Shown here: in pieces, positions 26,348 to 35,994 of the stretch | Numbering within the stretch: the first letter of the stretch is position 1 | Layout of the letters: each line of letters starts with the position of its first letter | Origin: Bacteroides cutis | GTDB taxonomy: Bacteria; Bacteroidota; Bacteroidia; Bacteroidales; Bacteroidaceae | NCBI RefSeq assembly: GCF_900241005.1 | Contig: NZ_OEST01000003.1 | Span: forward strand, 248,001 to 312,000 | Reading direction: 5' to 3' | Length of the DNA: 64,000 nucleotides | Notes under the pieces: model-generated | Told to the model about the DNA's origin: nothing | Database searches by the model: none | Seen by the model: only the letters and a program-made list of their open reading frames with translations | Program-made: the position numbers and the translations under genes

Positions 26348-28168
26348 ATGGCTGTTGAATCACACGATAAGAAACTTGATGACCTTCTAAAAATGGTTGA
26401 AGAAGGTAAGGCTCAATTACCCGACTTTCAACGTAGTTGGGTTTGGGATGACACGAAGATATGTAAACTAATAGAAAGTATCACATCTGGCTTCCCAATG
26501 GGTGCAGCGATGTTTTTGGCTAATGGTGGTGAGCATATCCGTTTTAAGTATCGCACATTTGAAGGTGTGGATTCTATATCAGAAGTTACACCTGAGTGGC
26601 TTGTGCTCGATGGACAACAGCGACTCACAACTTTATATCAGGTCTTGAAAAGTAAGAAAGCAACTAATACTCGATTAGAGACCAATCGAGATACAATTAT
26701 CAAACGCTATTATTATCTAGATATTCGTAAATGTCTAGACTCTACTGCGGACAGATTGGAAGCAATCATATCTGTATCAGAGAAGAAACAGCTTACAACA
26801 AATATTGGTCGTGATGTAACGCTGGACTTATCCACAAGAGAGAAAGAATTTGAGAACCTGATGTTTCCCTTGAATATTACGTTTTCTCATAATGATACGG
26901 AAGATTGGCATTATGATATGGAAGACTATTACAAAGGTGATAGAGAGTATAGAAATTTATTCCGTGATTTCTCACAGCAGATTCTTCGCCCAATTTTAGA
27001 GTATAACATACCTATAATTCAGCTTGATAAAGAAACCCCGAAAGAAGCTGTCTGCCAGATTTTTGAGAATGTAAACACTGGTGGTGTACCTCTTACGGTT
27101 TTCGAACTCGTCACAGCTACATTTGCTGCTGAAGGACATGAATTGAGAAAAGATTGGGAGACCATTCGTCATATTTTTGCTCAAAAAGTAAATGGCGAGC
27201 TATTGAAAGAAATCACTGGTGCTAATTTTTTGGCAGCAATGACTCTTTTGGTATCATATTATAAAAGAGTGGTTTCAGGTGATGATGAGCGTGTGGCTGT
27301 AACATGTAAGAAAAAAGACATTCTTAGGCTTGAATTGAAAGATTATTTGAAGTATCATGACGCTTTGATTAAAGGTTTCTGTGATGCAGCTGATTTCTTA
27401 GTACATCAGGGGATTTTCCGTTCCAGAGATCTTCCATATTCGTCACAACTTATTCCACTTGCTGCAATCTTTGCATACGACAACGAAAATAAAAAAATGT
27501 TGCATCTTGGAAGCAAACAGGAATTATTGTCTCGTTGGTATTGGTGTGGCGTAATGGGTGAACTATATGGGGGTGCCAATGAAGCTAGATTTGCAACTGA
27601 TATAATGGGCGTATTCCGTTGGATGGAAGGTGGTGAAATGCCAGAGACTGTATATCGTTCCAATATACAACCAACTCGTTTATTGACCATGCAGACTAGG
27701 AATAGTGCAGCGTACAAAGGTGTTATGGCACTTATCTTACAAGATTCACCACTTGATTTTATGACAGGTCATCGTATGGATATAGCATCTTACATTGATG
27801 AAGATGCTGATATTCATCATATATTCCCTCAAACTTATTGCGAGAAAAATAACCTTCCACGTATAAAATGGAATTCAGTCATTAATAAGACTCCAATTTA
27901 TGCATCTTCCAATCGTTCAATAGGAGGACATGCACCAAGTACCTATATTGGAACTATGGCAAATAAGGGATTAAAACAAGTTGAGATACAGGAAGCTATA
28001 GAGTCACATAAGGTAAGTTATGCTCATCTTGCATTAGATGATTTCAATGCTTATTTCATAGATCGAGCAAAACAATTGCTTGACAGAATAGAGCAAGCGA
28101 CAGGCAAATCTGTCTCAGGAAGAGATAGCGAAGAAACAATCCGTGAATTTGGTGTTGCTTTAATATAG
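26348..28168 (+). CDS. DUF262 protein with HNH-like C-terminus (GmrSD-like)
   Basis: The 606-residue protein has DUF262 motifs LPDFQRSWVW (24-33) and VLDGQQRLTT (87-95). The middle carries FENVNTGGVPLTVFEL, typical of DUF262 proteins. Near residue 488, DIHHIFPQ followed by N-rich stretches (WNSVINKTPI) resembles the DUF1524/HNH nuclease motif. It starts 23 bp after hsdR and may be cotranscribed with it. It resembles neither DUF262 protein at 9.8-14.2 kb closely, so the island carries two independent systems of this type. Targeting of modified phage DNA is likely by family but unproven. Confidence 0.75.
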   Translation: MAVESHDKKLDDLLKMVEEGKAQLPDFQRSWVWDDTKICKLIESITSGFPMGAAMFLANGGEHIRFKYRTFEGVDSISEVTPEWLVLDGQQRLTTLYQVLKSKKATNTRLETNRDTIIKRYYYLDIRKCLDSTADRLEAIISVSEKKQLTTNIGRDVTLDLSTREKEFENLMFPLNITFSHNDTEDWHYDMEDYYKGDREYRNLFRDFSQQILRPILEYNIPIIQLDKETPKEAVCQIFENVNTGGVPLTVFELVTATFAAEGHELRKDWETIRHIFAQKVNGELLKEITGANFLAAMTLLVSYYKRVVSGDDERVAVTCKKKDILRLELKDYLKYHDALIKGFCDAADFLVHQGIFRSRDLPYSSQLIPLAAIFAYDNENKKMLHLGSKQELLSRWYWCGVMGELYGGANEARFATDIMGVFRWMEGGEMPETVYRSNIQPTRLLTMQTRNSAAYKGVMALILQDSPLDFMTGHRMDIASYIDEDADIHHIFPQTYCEKNNLPRIKWNSVINKTPIYASSNRSIGGHAPSTYIGTMANKGLKQVEIQEAIESHKVSYAHLALDDFNAYFIDRAKQLLDRIEQATGKSVSGRDSEETIREFGVALI

Positions 28169-28221
28169 ATAGCAATCTGTAACAAACTAGAAAAATATGA
28201 TTAATAAATAGCTGAAAATAA

Positions 28222-31200
28222 ATGAACTGGAGATTTTGGAAGAAAATATGTGCAAATAATTCGATGGAGGATGATAAACAAGTATCATTAACTCCTGCTC
28301 TGCTTAATCGTGATAGTGAAAGTGATAAGAAGCAGTATAGGAGTGTTTTGAATCTTGCACGAAAACTAGAAGAGAAAGACATCTTGAACATTGCTCTTAC
28401 TGGTCCTTATGGATCCGGTAAGAGTTCCATTCTTCGCTCTTTGATGAAAGACTATCGTAAATACAAATATCTTTCAATATCTCTTGCTACACTAAAGTCA
28501 CCATTAGATGATAAAAAGAATAAAATAGATATTGATACGATGAATAATCGTATTGAATACAGCATTCTTCAACAACTTATTTATAAAGAAAAACAAGAGA
28601 CGCTTTATAACTCCAGATTAAAAAGGATTTATCATAAATCAACTTGGGCTCAATATGCTTTATCTTTTGCAATAATATTTTATATTGTTGCCTTAATTAT
28701 TGTATTTGAACCATCATTTTTGGAGGTGGATTGGATTTGCAATCGCTTAAGTAATCCAGTATTAAATAAATGGTCTGATATTTTTGCTCTATCATATATA
28801 TTTGTTGCAACAATAATATTCGTTCAAAAGACTGTCAAATCATTGAGTAATAGTAAACTGAATAAGTTAAATCTAAAGAATGGAGAGATTGAATTAAAAG
28901 AAAACAAAGAAGATACATCCGTTTTCAATAAGCACATGGATGAGATTGTCTATTTCTTTGAGGTTACTGATTATAATGTTGTGATTATAGAAGATTTAGA
29001 TAGATTTGATAATACGGATATTTTTCTTAAGTTAAGAGAGGTAAATCAACTCTTGAATCAGTCAAACTCTGTGGGGCGTAAAGTTACGTTCATTTATGCG
29101 GTTAAAGATGATATGTTTTTTGATGAAGAACGTACTAAATTCTTTGATTATATCACAACTGTAATCCCAATAATCAATTCTTCAAACTCGGCAGACAAAC
29201 TGAAAGAGGAACTAGAGATAAAAGGCTATTCAGATCTTAATGTCGAGGTAATAGACAGTTTGGCTTTTTTCATTGACGATATGAGATTACTGAAGAATAT
29301 TGTCAATGAATATGCCCAATATAGAGAAAAACTTGATGAGAAACTTGATCAAAACAAACTTCTTGCAATGATTGTATATAAAAACTACCATCCAAAAGAT
29401 TTTGCTGATCTGCATAAAGGAAAGGGTGTTTTGTATGATTGTTTGCATAAGAAAAGTGAATTATTGGTTGAGCGCAATAGACAGATTGACGAGCGTATTA
29501 ATGGAATAACTAAAAAACTTCAATCTTTAGAAGCGACACATGCCATACAAGAAAAAGAATTAAGGCTGATTTATATTGAAGGGTATCGTAGAAAATTATC
29601 AAAACAAAATGAAAATAATGCCTTTTTGTTTTTTGTCGAAAACAATTTTATACCTCTTGAAGATATCGCAGAAAATGAAACGTTATTTAATTCCTTTATA
29701 TCGCAATCCTCATTTCGATATCAATGTTTTAAGAGGCATCAAACTAACACATATTATGGTGTTAGATATTATTATGATACATCTGAAGATAGTTGCAATA
29801 TTCAATTCAGTCAAATAGAGAAAATAGTTAATTCTACCTTTACCTACCATGAGCGATTAGAAGCCTTGCGAGAAGGGGAAAAAAGATATCGTGAACAAAT
29901 CAAAATACTAGAATTATCTCGTAATAATCATTATGCTACTCCAATACAAGAACTGTTGCTGGATGTTGATATGCAGACGCATAAAATTTTTAGTGAACTC
30001 AATGTCTCTAAAATGCTTGAAGTTTTCTTGAAAGAAGGACTTATAAATGAAGATTACTTTGATTATATATCTTTCTTTTTTGGTAAGTCAATTAATAAGC
30101 ACGACCATGATTTTATCCTTGAATTAAAACTTCGGCATAGTTTGCCGTATGACTATCATATAGATAAAGTAGGGCAGTGCGTAAAAAACATTCCTGATAA
30201 ATGTTACAACGATGTAAGTATATTGAATATTCAGGTGGTCGATTGTATTTGTCAGCATCTTGAAGAAGCAAATAACTCAAAACTTCATTCGATAGCACAA
30301 GTTATTATGCATAATAAAAAGTGGGACTTTTTGATTGACTTCTATAAATCAGTTGAAGATTCAAGCTCGCTTTTCAACCATTTGGGCAGTATCGTTGATG
30401 GATTATGGAAGATCTTCGTGAAACAGAATTCCGATGAATTATTCGAGTCTTGGTTACGATTCCTCGAATTGAACCATTCCACCAAAGAAAGTCGTAACTG
30501 GTTGAATAAACACTTCGCATTTATATCTCATAGAGTAGATCTCATAGGTTTTGATACAATCAAACAAATAGTGTCGAATGGAAAACTGATTTTTACAGAT
30601 ATAGATGCAGAGTCTAGGTGTTTGCTTGAGTATGTTGTAGAAAACAAAGCATATATGTTGACACCAGAAAATGTTGTATGCGCATTTGTTCATTATCGAA
30701 ATGAGAGGGTGGAAACATTGGATAATTATCCTTTAAATGTTACAATACTGAGGAGCTGTAAATCAGCTAAATCTATATCAGATTATATAGATGAATGTTT
30801 TGACAATGCACTAAATAATGTATTTATTACAGATACGGCAAAAAAAGAGAGTGTGGGAATTATTCTTGAAATTATTAATTCTGAGGATATAACAGAGGAC
30901 ACAAAACGCAAATACCTTTCTGGGCAACAGAATAAAGTTTCTCTTTCCGATGTTAACAATATACAGTGGGAGTTCGCTATTGAAGTTGATATAGTTATAC
31001 CAGCATGGCCTGAGATATATGCATTTTATGAGAGTCAGAATAATGTAATGATTTCCAGTTTGCGAATATTCATTACCAAACATATTGATGAATTAACAGA
31101 TATATCTGAATTGGATGATACTCAGAAAGAACTACTGGCACACAGTGCTTTATTGACATCAGATTTTGAAATTTTGGTATACGATAAACTTGTCAAAATC

Positions 31201-31842
31201 TTTGATGGAGTTACATTTAAGGATGCGGATATTAACAGTGTAGATAACGCTCATTTTAAGTCGTTACTTTGTGCTGATATGCTTCCATATAGCACATATT
31301 ATACGACAACAATTAGAGACAATCATAGTGATGTACTTACTTATTATGTAGATAAGTATTTGGATGAGTGTATTATAGAAATAGAGGAGTTGCCTACAGA
31401 TATGAGGCTATACAAGCATCTTATGAAAAATCCAAGAGTAATCGGTGAAAAAGCTCTAAGTGTAGTTCAACATTTTCTTCCTCATATTGTGTGGGATAAC
31501 GAATTGGCAAATATTACTCTTCCTGTGTTGAAAAACAATATTGAAAAATTTGATTATGACATAGAGAAGAACATTTTGGTCGCCTCTACTAATTTGCCAG
31601 AGCGATTGTCTTTTTTGATAGACTTGGTTGAAAAGTATAGAGATGATTTTGACATTGTGACAGAATTAATAGAGTCTTTAGGCGATTCTTATCGAAGTAT
31701 TACAGATAAATCAAAAAAGGCTACTATAGAAAATAATCACATGAATGAAATGCTTTTAGGGAAGCTAAAAACTATTGGATATATCTCATCATATAGAGAA
31801 GATGATGATAAACTTCGTGTAAGTCATAAACGTAATCACTAA
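28222..31842 (+). CDS. YobI/KAP-like membrane P-loop NTPase
   Basis: The 1206-residue protein has Walker A GPYGSGKS at 61-68 and Walker B VVIIEDLDRFDN at 253-264. Two transmembrane segments (about 145-163 and 187-204) sit inside the ATPase domain, the hallmark of KAP NTPases, and the size and motifs fit the YobI-type group. The remaining 900 residues are helical and poorly conserved. Members are membrane-bound and often found in defence islands; activity is not established. It ends the plus-strand run and faces the mobilisation genes across a shared terminator. An internal ATG (M15) is another possible start. Confidence 0.7.
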   Translation: MNWRFWKKICANNSMEDDKQVSLTPALLNRDSESDKKQYRSVLNLARKLEEKDILNIALTGPYGSGKSSILRSLMKDYRKYKYLSISLATLKSPLDDKKNKIDIDTMNNRIEYSILQQLIYKEKQETLYNSRLKRIYHKSTWAQYALSFAIIFYIVALIIVFEPSFLEVDWICNRLSNPVLNKWSDIFALSYIFVATIIFVQKTVKSLSNSKLNKLNLKNGEIELKENKEDTSVFNKHMDEIVYFFEVTDYNVVIIEDLDRFDNTDIFLKLREVNQLLNQSNSVGRKVTFIYAVKDDMFFDEERTKFFDYITTVIPIINSSNSADKLKEELEIKGYSDLNVEVIDSLAFFIDDMRLLKNIVNEYAQYREKLDEKLDQNKLLAMIVYKNYHPKDFADLHKGKGVLYDCLHKKSELLVERNRQIDERINGITKKLQSLEATHAIQEKELRLIYIEGYRRKLSKQNENNAFLFFVENNFIPLEDIAENETLFNSFISQSSFRYQCFKRHQTNTYYGVRYYYDTSEDSCNIQFSQIEKIVNSTFTYHERLEALREGEKRYREQIKILELSRNNHYATPIQELLLDVDMQTHKIFSELNVSKMLEVFLKEGLINEDYFDYISFFFGKSINKHDHDFILELKLRHSLPYDYHIDKVGQCVKNIPDKCYNDVSILNIQVVDCICQHLEEANNSKLHSIAQVIMHNKKWDFLIDFYKSVEDSSSLFNHLGSIVDGLWKIFVKQNSDELFESWLRFLELNHSTKESRNWLNKHFAFISHRVDLIGFDTIKQIVSNGKLIFTDIDAESRCLLEYVVENKAYMLTPENVVCAFVHYRNERVETLDNYPLNVTILRSCKSAKSISDYIDECFDNALNNVFITDTAKKESVGIILEIINSEDITEDTKRKYLSGQQNKVSLSDVNNIQWEFAIEVDIVIPAWPEIYAFYESQNNVMISSLRIFITKHIDELTDISELDDTQKELLAHSALLTSDFEILVYDKLVKIFDGVTFKDADINSVDNAHFKSLLCADMLPYSTYYTTTIRDNHSDVLTYYVDKYLDECIIEIEELPTDMRLYKHLMKNPRVIGEKALSVVQHFLPHIVWDNELANITLPVLKNNIEKFDYDIEKNILVASTNLPERLSFLIDLVEKYRDDFDIVTELIESLGDSYRSITDKSKKATIENNHMNEMLLGKLKTIGYISSYREDDDKLRVSHKRNH

Positions 31843-31918
31843 ATCAAATGCAAGAGAATAGAGGAATTTATAACTAAAGTTATGGAAAGAAAAGGGATTG
31901 TTTGATAACGAATAAAAT

Positions 31919-31958
31919 AAAGTCTCAACCAATAGTAATCCTATCCGATTGAGACTTT
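31919..31958. terminator. Bidirectional terminator between defence island and mobilisation module
   Basis: AAAGTCTCAA (31919-31928) and TTGAGACTTT (31949-31958) form a perfect 10-bp stem with a 20-nt loop. A/T runs on both sides serve both converging transcription units. Confidence 0.75.
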
Positions 31959-31962
31959 TCGT

Positions 31963-32502
31963 TTATTTACCTCTATCCAAAAACTTCTGTACTATTAACG
32001 CTATACCAATTCCTAAAACGGCAATGAGAATACAGCAGATAACTGCTTTCCAAATCAATCCGGAATGCAAAATCGCTGCATTAGCCACTATCATGCACAT
32101 GAAAAAGGAAGATAGAGCAACTACAATGATAATCAAAATGTAGAATGCCGTATTTGGGATGGGGATGGCATTGTCGGCTTTCTTTATTCTCCGCTCGGCT
32201 TCCTTACATTTGCTCTCAATCTGGTTGAGAAAATTGCATAGAAGGGTCGCACCGAATTCTACTGCTAATTTCTGCATTTCTTTAGAAATGATAGGTTTGC
32301 ACTCACGTATAGAGCCGGACAGATTTTCAACTTCTGTTCTCAACTTGAACACGTTGTCATTCAGGCTGGCAAGTTCCCTTGCGTTGATATCGAGTAACCG
32401 CTTTTCTTCCTCCAGATATTCATTCTTGGGAGTGGCTTTTATGGATTCCGCTTCACTCATTTCTACGGAAAAATCGAATTTCTTTTTCAGGTTTGGCTTC
32501 AT
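31963..32502 (-). CDS. mobilisation-module membrane protein
   Basis: The 179-residue protein has a long charged, coiled-coil-like first part (about 30-100) and two C-terminal transmembrane segments (about 120-142 and 150-170). It starts 4 bp after the relaxase stop on the same strand, so it is the last gene of the mobilisation operon. Similar small membrane proteins follow MobA in Bacteroides mobilisable elements; the role is unknown. Confidence 0.6.
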   Translation of the reverse strand: MKPNLKKKFDFSVEMSEAESIKATPKNEYLEEEKRLLDINARELASLNDNVFKLRTEVENLSGSIRECKPIISKEMQKLAVEFGATLLCNFLNQIESKCKEAERRIKKADNAIPIPNTAFYILIIIVVALSSFFMCMIVANAAILHSGLIWKAVICCILIAVLGIGIALIVQKFLDRGK

Positions 32503-32506
32503 AGAC

Positions 32507-33718
32507 TTATCGTTTTAATCCTGTTTTCGGTTTCTTTCCTAACGAACGACTGGCAGCACGAGCGCATCTGTGTGCCCATTGTAAGTCGTCTTCGTCCTTG
32601 TCTCTCCACGGAAGCTCGCTTTGCGAACCTCCGCCACCACCTCCGGTTGCAACATTCGGCGTTTCAAGCAACCCGACAAAAAAAGCTACCGCCATATCGG
32701 TAAGTTCCTGACAGTTGGAAACGAACCTGTAATCGAACTCGTCATTGAAGCAGTCAAGTACTTTTTTGGGGATATAGAATTTGTAATCTTTGCCTTCATG
32801 GCTGAGGGTATAGGAAATCATATCCTGACTATATGTGAGATATTGGGTATAGTCAATAGGATTAACCTTATGTATCGCTGCCTGTTGAACGGTTTGGGGA
32901 GTATTATTTCTAATGACGGTAGCTGGCTGATGGTGTAGTTTCTTCCATGTCGCAGGAAGTTTTGAGACCATCAGGTTTCTGCCGATTCCCAATTCTGAAG
33001 CCTTGTATTTGGTGTTTCCATCCATGAGGGCATATCCACGAAGAATACCTTTCTTGTCCTCTCTTTCATGGACGGTATAACCTTTCCGTATAAGAGCATT
33101 CTTGTACTCATCCCATGACCACGATGGCATTGCTTTCAATACATTCATGCAGTCTCGGTTCACTTGTGGAATGTTTCGATTTCTGATTTGTGCCGCAGTC
33201 GTCCAGCCTCGTTTCTTTGCCACTCGCTCTGCAGCACGTTGCGCCCGAAGATGAATGTTGTGGTCGTTGTTGATATTGCCGTCTTCATCCAAACGGCAAA
33301 CCGCAGTATGAAGGTGGGGAACTTCGCCTTTAGATTCCGTATGAAGCCAAACCGAGTATTTGCTACCCGCCAAATTGGTCGGACAGGAACGGACTTTTCC
33401 ATCCTTGCCGGTAATCACTTGTTTGTCGAACTCCTCGGCGAATTCCTGCCAGAGCTTTTGCCAATCTTCGATGTCATAGAATTGGGTATGTTCGGGCGAT
33501 GGGCTCAACTCGATTCTGATAACGGAGTTCTTTATCGGTCGATGTTGGGATAGGGTCAACTGCATGGAGTTCCATATCCCCATAGCGTCCGGTTCTGAGG
33601 GCAACAGATTGTCCAATACCCGATAAATTTTCTCCGGATGCTTCTTATGCTGTGATTCGCCGGTAATGTAACGGAGGTCGTTTATGCCGTGCGATATGGC
33701 TTTGGCTTTCGCAATCAT
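32507..33718 (-). CDS. mobA: MobA-type relaxase (mobilisation nuclease)
   Basis: The 403-residue protein contains the relaxase metal site EVPHLHTAVCRLDEDGNI (H135, H137, with further His at 126 and 153-156) typical of MobA/VirD2 relaxases. The likely nucleophilic Tyr is in the N-terminal region (Y17 or Y32). After the catalytic half there is a six-glycine linker near 358 and a basic C-terminus. It nicks oriT and pilots the strand into a helper conjugation system. Its start overlaps the mobC stop by 4 bp, indicating translational coupling. Confidence 0.85.
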   Translation of the reverse strand: MIAKAKAISHGINDLRYITGESQHKKHPEKIYRVLDNLLPSEPDAMGIWNSMQLTLSQHRPIKNSVIRIELSPSPEHTQFYDIEDWQKLWQEFAEEFDKQVITGKDGKVRSCPTNLAGSKYSVWLHTESKGEVPHLHTAVCRLDEDGNINNDHNIHLRAQRAAERVAKKRGWTTAAQIRNRNIPQVNRDCMNVLKAMPSWSWDEYKNALIRKGYTVHEREDKKGILRGYALMDGNTKYKASELGIGRNLMVSKLPATWKKLHHQPATVIRNNTPQTVQQAAIHKVNPIDYTQYLTYSQDMISYTLSHEGKDYKFYIPKKVLDCFNDEFDYRFVSNCQELTDMAVAFFVGLLETPNVATGGGGGGSQSELPWRDKDEDDLQWAHRCARAASRSLGKKPKTGLKR

Positions 33719-34134
33719 TCTTCTTCGGATTTAGGGTTGGACGGAATTTTATTCTTCTCTTTTACTGCATTCAGGAACTGGCAGATATTTTCGGCCACAT
33801 TGCCAAGTTCCTTAAGCCAGCCGACCATGAACGGAATCTGATTGAACATTACCATGCGTTGCTTTGTGGACATTCCGTGTAGGGCGGAGGTGTATTTTAC
33901 GAGGTCTGACCGACAATCGTCCAGATTCTGTAACAATACCGCTTCTTCTTTCGTGAGCCTCGCTTTGGGCTTGAAGTTATACGCACGTGATAATATGTAG
34001 TCACTTACGGTCATGCCGCATTGTCCGGCCAGTGATTTTATATGCTCCTTCTGAGTAGGAGTGACTTTAGCTCCGATAAAGACACTTCTGGTTTCTTTCG
34101 AGGAGTCCGATGTATTGTTAATATCTTCTTTCAT
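33715..34134 (-). CDS. mobC: MobC-like relaxosome protein (ribbon-helix-helix)
   Basis: The 139 residues open with a ribbon-helix-helix-like DNA-binding segment (RSVFIGAKVTPTQKEHIKSLAGQCGMTVSDYIL). A MobC-like helical region follows, with LTKEEAVLLQNLDDCRSDLVKYTSALHG. MobC proteins bind oriT and help the relaxase open the nick site. It overlaps mobA by 4 bp. The oriT should lie just upstream, in 34135-34447. Confidence 0.8.
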   Translation of the reverse strand: MKEDINNTSDSSKETRSVFIGAKVTPTQKEHIKSLAGQCGMTVSDYILSRAYNFKPKARLTKEEAVLLQNLDDCRSDLVKYTSALHGMSTKQRMVMFNQIPFMVGWLKELGNVAENICQFLNAVKEKNKIPSNPKSEEE

Positions 34135-34447
34135 TTGAATCGTTTTATAATGGTTGAATAGGTGCGAGCTTGCGAGTACCGCATCGGCGAGGGAACTGAG
34201 CAGACGAGAGCGCCAATGTACAACCGTAACGCAGTGAGGTTATACCTTGGCATATCTCGCAACAGTTACCTGTTGATGCTTCACGGCAAGCCATATCGGA
34301 TGTGTATAGTGAACTGGCACTCGGATAGGAAACATAGGATGATACGAGTCTCTAAAAGAGGGGAGAATATGAATATCTCACATGATGTCTTCCTCCGACT
34401 TTGCTTTATTCTTATATATACGCCCCAACAATAAAGTAAAGTTGAAC
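34135..34447. other. Intergenic region likely to hold oriT
   Basis: This gap between the repA stop and the mobC start holds no convincing gene (the plus frame at 34162-34434 lacks motifs). It contains a direct repeat GCGAG, a small hairpin AACAG-TTAC-CTGTT (34261-34274) and the hairpin at 34404-34436. In related elements oriT lies directly upstream of the mob genes; I could not identify the nick site. Confidence 0.35.
34404..34445. repeat. Hairpin downstream of repA that shares 15 bp with the one upstream of hipB
   Basis: CTTTATT (34404-34410) and AATAAAG (34430-34436) form a stem with a TATATATACG-containing loop. ATAAAGTAAAGTTGA at 34431-34445 is identical to 3871-3885, where it also forms the right arm of a hairpin with a TATATAT loop. 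It may act as the repA terminator, or as a protein site shared by both ends of the cargo. Confidence 0.55.
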
Positions 34448-35518
34448 TCAATAATGGTATTCTGGATTGAAGGCATAATCTTTCCCTTCTTTTATAACCA
34501 TTTGTTTGTCGCTGAGCAATGTTGCGACCTTTACCGCCTTGTTATAACCGAGTTTTATACCCTGTAATCCGTAACCCTCTTTCAAGCGTTCTATATAATC
34601 ATCGTAATTGTTGATGTTGCCATTGGCAAAAACGGCATCCAATGCTGGACGATGTACATTCTTTGGAATCTCCTTGTCTGGATCGAACGGTCCTTTGGTT
34701 GGTCGTCCGGTCTTCTTCTCTTTTGGCAGATAGGACTCTACTGGTTCGGGCATGGCTTCCTCGTTTATGCGGAAGGCGAAAGGCTCAAACTCACGGTCAC
34801 GGATATGGACGGCTTCGACCACGCTTACAGTCTTGTCCTCTTTGTCCACTTCGACCTGCATGATGGTTTCTGCTTTGTTGTTGAGTTCCGTGCCGATGTG
34901 ACCACGGGCATGTTCATCATTCTTGTTCTGATGCAAGACGGTATGGATATGGATTTGCCTGTCATCCGTCCACTGCATGAATTTGGAGATGATGTCGGTG
35001 GATTCGCTGGAGGAATTGATGTCGTAAAGGAAATCACGAATGCCATCTATGATGACCAATCCCAAATCCGGTATTGTGCCAATGGCCTGTTCGACTATCG
35101 CCAGACGTAGTTTAGGGGAAAACTTGCGCAGAGCCAGCATAATCAGATTATCCGGATTCTTGTATTCCGGCAAGTCGGCCAAACGTAAGATGCGTTTCAA
35201 TACCTGTTGGCAATGATACCGCCCCTGCTCTGTGTCTATATATAGAATCTTCCGCTTATTCTCAGGGAACATAGACCGGTAATGAAGAACGGTGCTGCCA
35301 CTCAATGCCGATGCGACAATGGCTGAAACGTTGAAAGTTTTCTTGCTTTTGGCTTTCCCGATGGAAGCGCTGAAGTTTCCCAATGTTCCGATAACAGTAT
35401 CGTCCACCATCAGAATCACCGGGGAGTGTTCGTATGTACTTGTTACGCTTATTGTTGACTCCGCCATATAAGCGGCCAATTCTTCCGGAGAAAGAATAAT
35501 AGTGTCCGTCTTTTCCAT
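34448..35518 (-). CDS. RepA-like RecA-fold ATPase
   Basis: The 356-residue protein carries a P-loop variant GKAKSKKT at 54-61 and Walker B DLGLVIIDGIRDFL near 150-163. Other RecA-fold features are LYIDTEQG near 93 and HIHTVLHQNK near 189. This matches RepA/RegA-type hexameric helicases found on Bacteroides mobilisable elements, which may unwind the excised circle for replication. The C-terminal 100 residues are probably a winged-helix-like DNA-binding region. It starts 2 bp from the excisionase-like gene and is probably translated with it. Confidence 0.75.
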   Translation of the reverse strand: MEKTDTIILSPEELAAYMAESTISVTSTYEHSPVILMVDDTVIGTLGNFSASIGKAKSKKTFNVSAIVASALSGSTVLHYRSMFPENKRKILYIDTEQGRYHCQQVLKRILRLADLPEYKNPDNLIMLALRKFSPKLRLAIVEQAIGTIPDLGLVIIDGIRDFLYDINSSSESTDIISKFMQWTDDRQIHIHTVLHQNKNDEHARGHIGTELNNKAETIMQVEVDKEDKTVSVVEAVHIRDREFEPFAFRINEEAMPEPVESYLPKEKKTGRPTKGPFDPDKEIPKNVHRPALDAVFANGNINNYDDYIERLKEGYGLQGIKLGYNKAVKVATLLSDKQMVIKEGKDYAFNPEYHY

Positions 35519-35520
35519 CG

Positions 35521-35895
35521 CTACCAGTTTTTAGAGTTCGGTTTACGGCGATGGGAGGCGAGCAAGGACTCATTCTCGTCCTCGAAACTTTGCGGAACTG
35601 GATTCTTCCGGGAAGATTCCAGCCATCTATCCAGTTCGTCACGATAGATGTAGAGATGCTTTCCTTGTTTTATAACCGGAATATCGTCCTTCTTGACCTT
35701 GTAATAAAAGGTCGACAACGGCATTTTAAGATAGTTGCAAGCCTCCTGTACGGTCATGGGGACGTGCGTGTTCTCTTTGGTTTCGTACTGCTTGGAAAGT
35801 TTCTCCGTAAGCAGGATTTCCATACTTGCGATTCTGTCGCATAGTTCGCCTACCACAGTCGGCAGGTCGTTGAATGTCAGTTGGTCTTTTTCCAT
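35521..35895 (-). CDS. excisionase-like helix-turn-helix protein
   Basis: The 124-residue protein has a MerR/excisionase-type HTH at about residues 46-92: MTVQEACNYLKMPLSTFYYKVKKDDIPVIKQGKHLYIYRDELDRWL. A predicted coiled segment precedes it. It may direct the integrase toward excision or regulate repA, whose start lies 2 bp beyond its stop. Confidence 0.8.
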   Translation of the reverse strand: MEKDQLTFNDLPTVVGELCDRIASMEILLTEKLSKQYETKENTHVPMTVQEACNYLKMPLSTFYYKVKKDDIPVIKQGKHLYIYRDELDRWLESSRKNPVPQSFEDENESLLASHRRKPNSKNW

Positions 35896-35994
35896 ATTAT
35901 GACTATTTTAATCGTTTAACATGCTGCGAACCAACTCAATGAAACCTTGCAGAACAATACAGACCGGATTAATTATTTCGTCTGCATATTTTTT

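Noticed and set aside
34162..34434. Plus-strand open frame between mobC and repA
   Set aside because: No motif, no ribosome site and opposite to the mob operon; the region is better explained as the oriT-containing gap.
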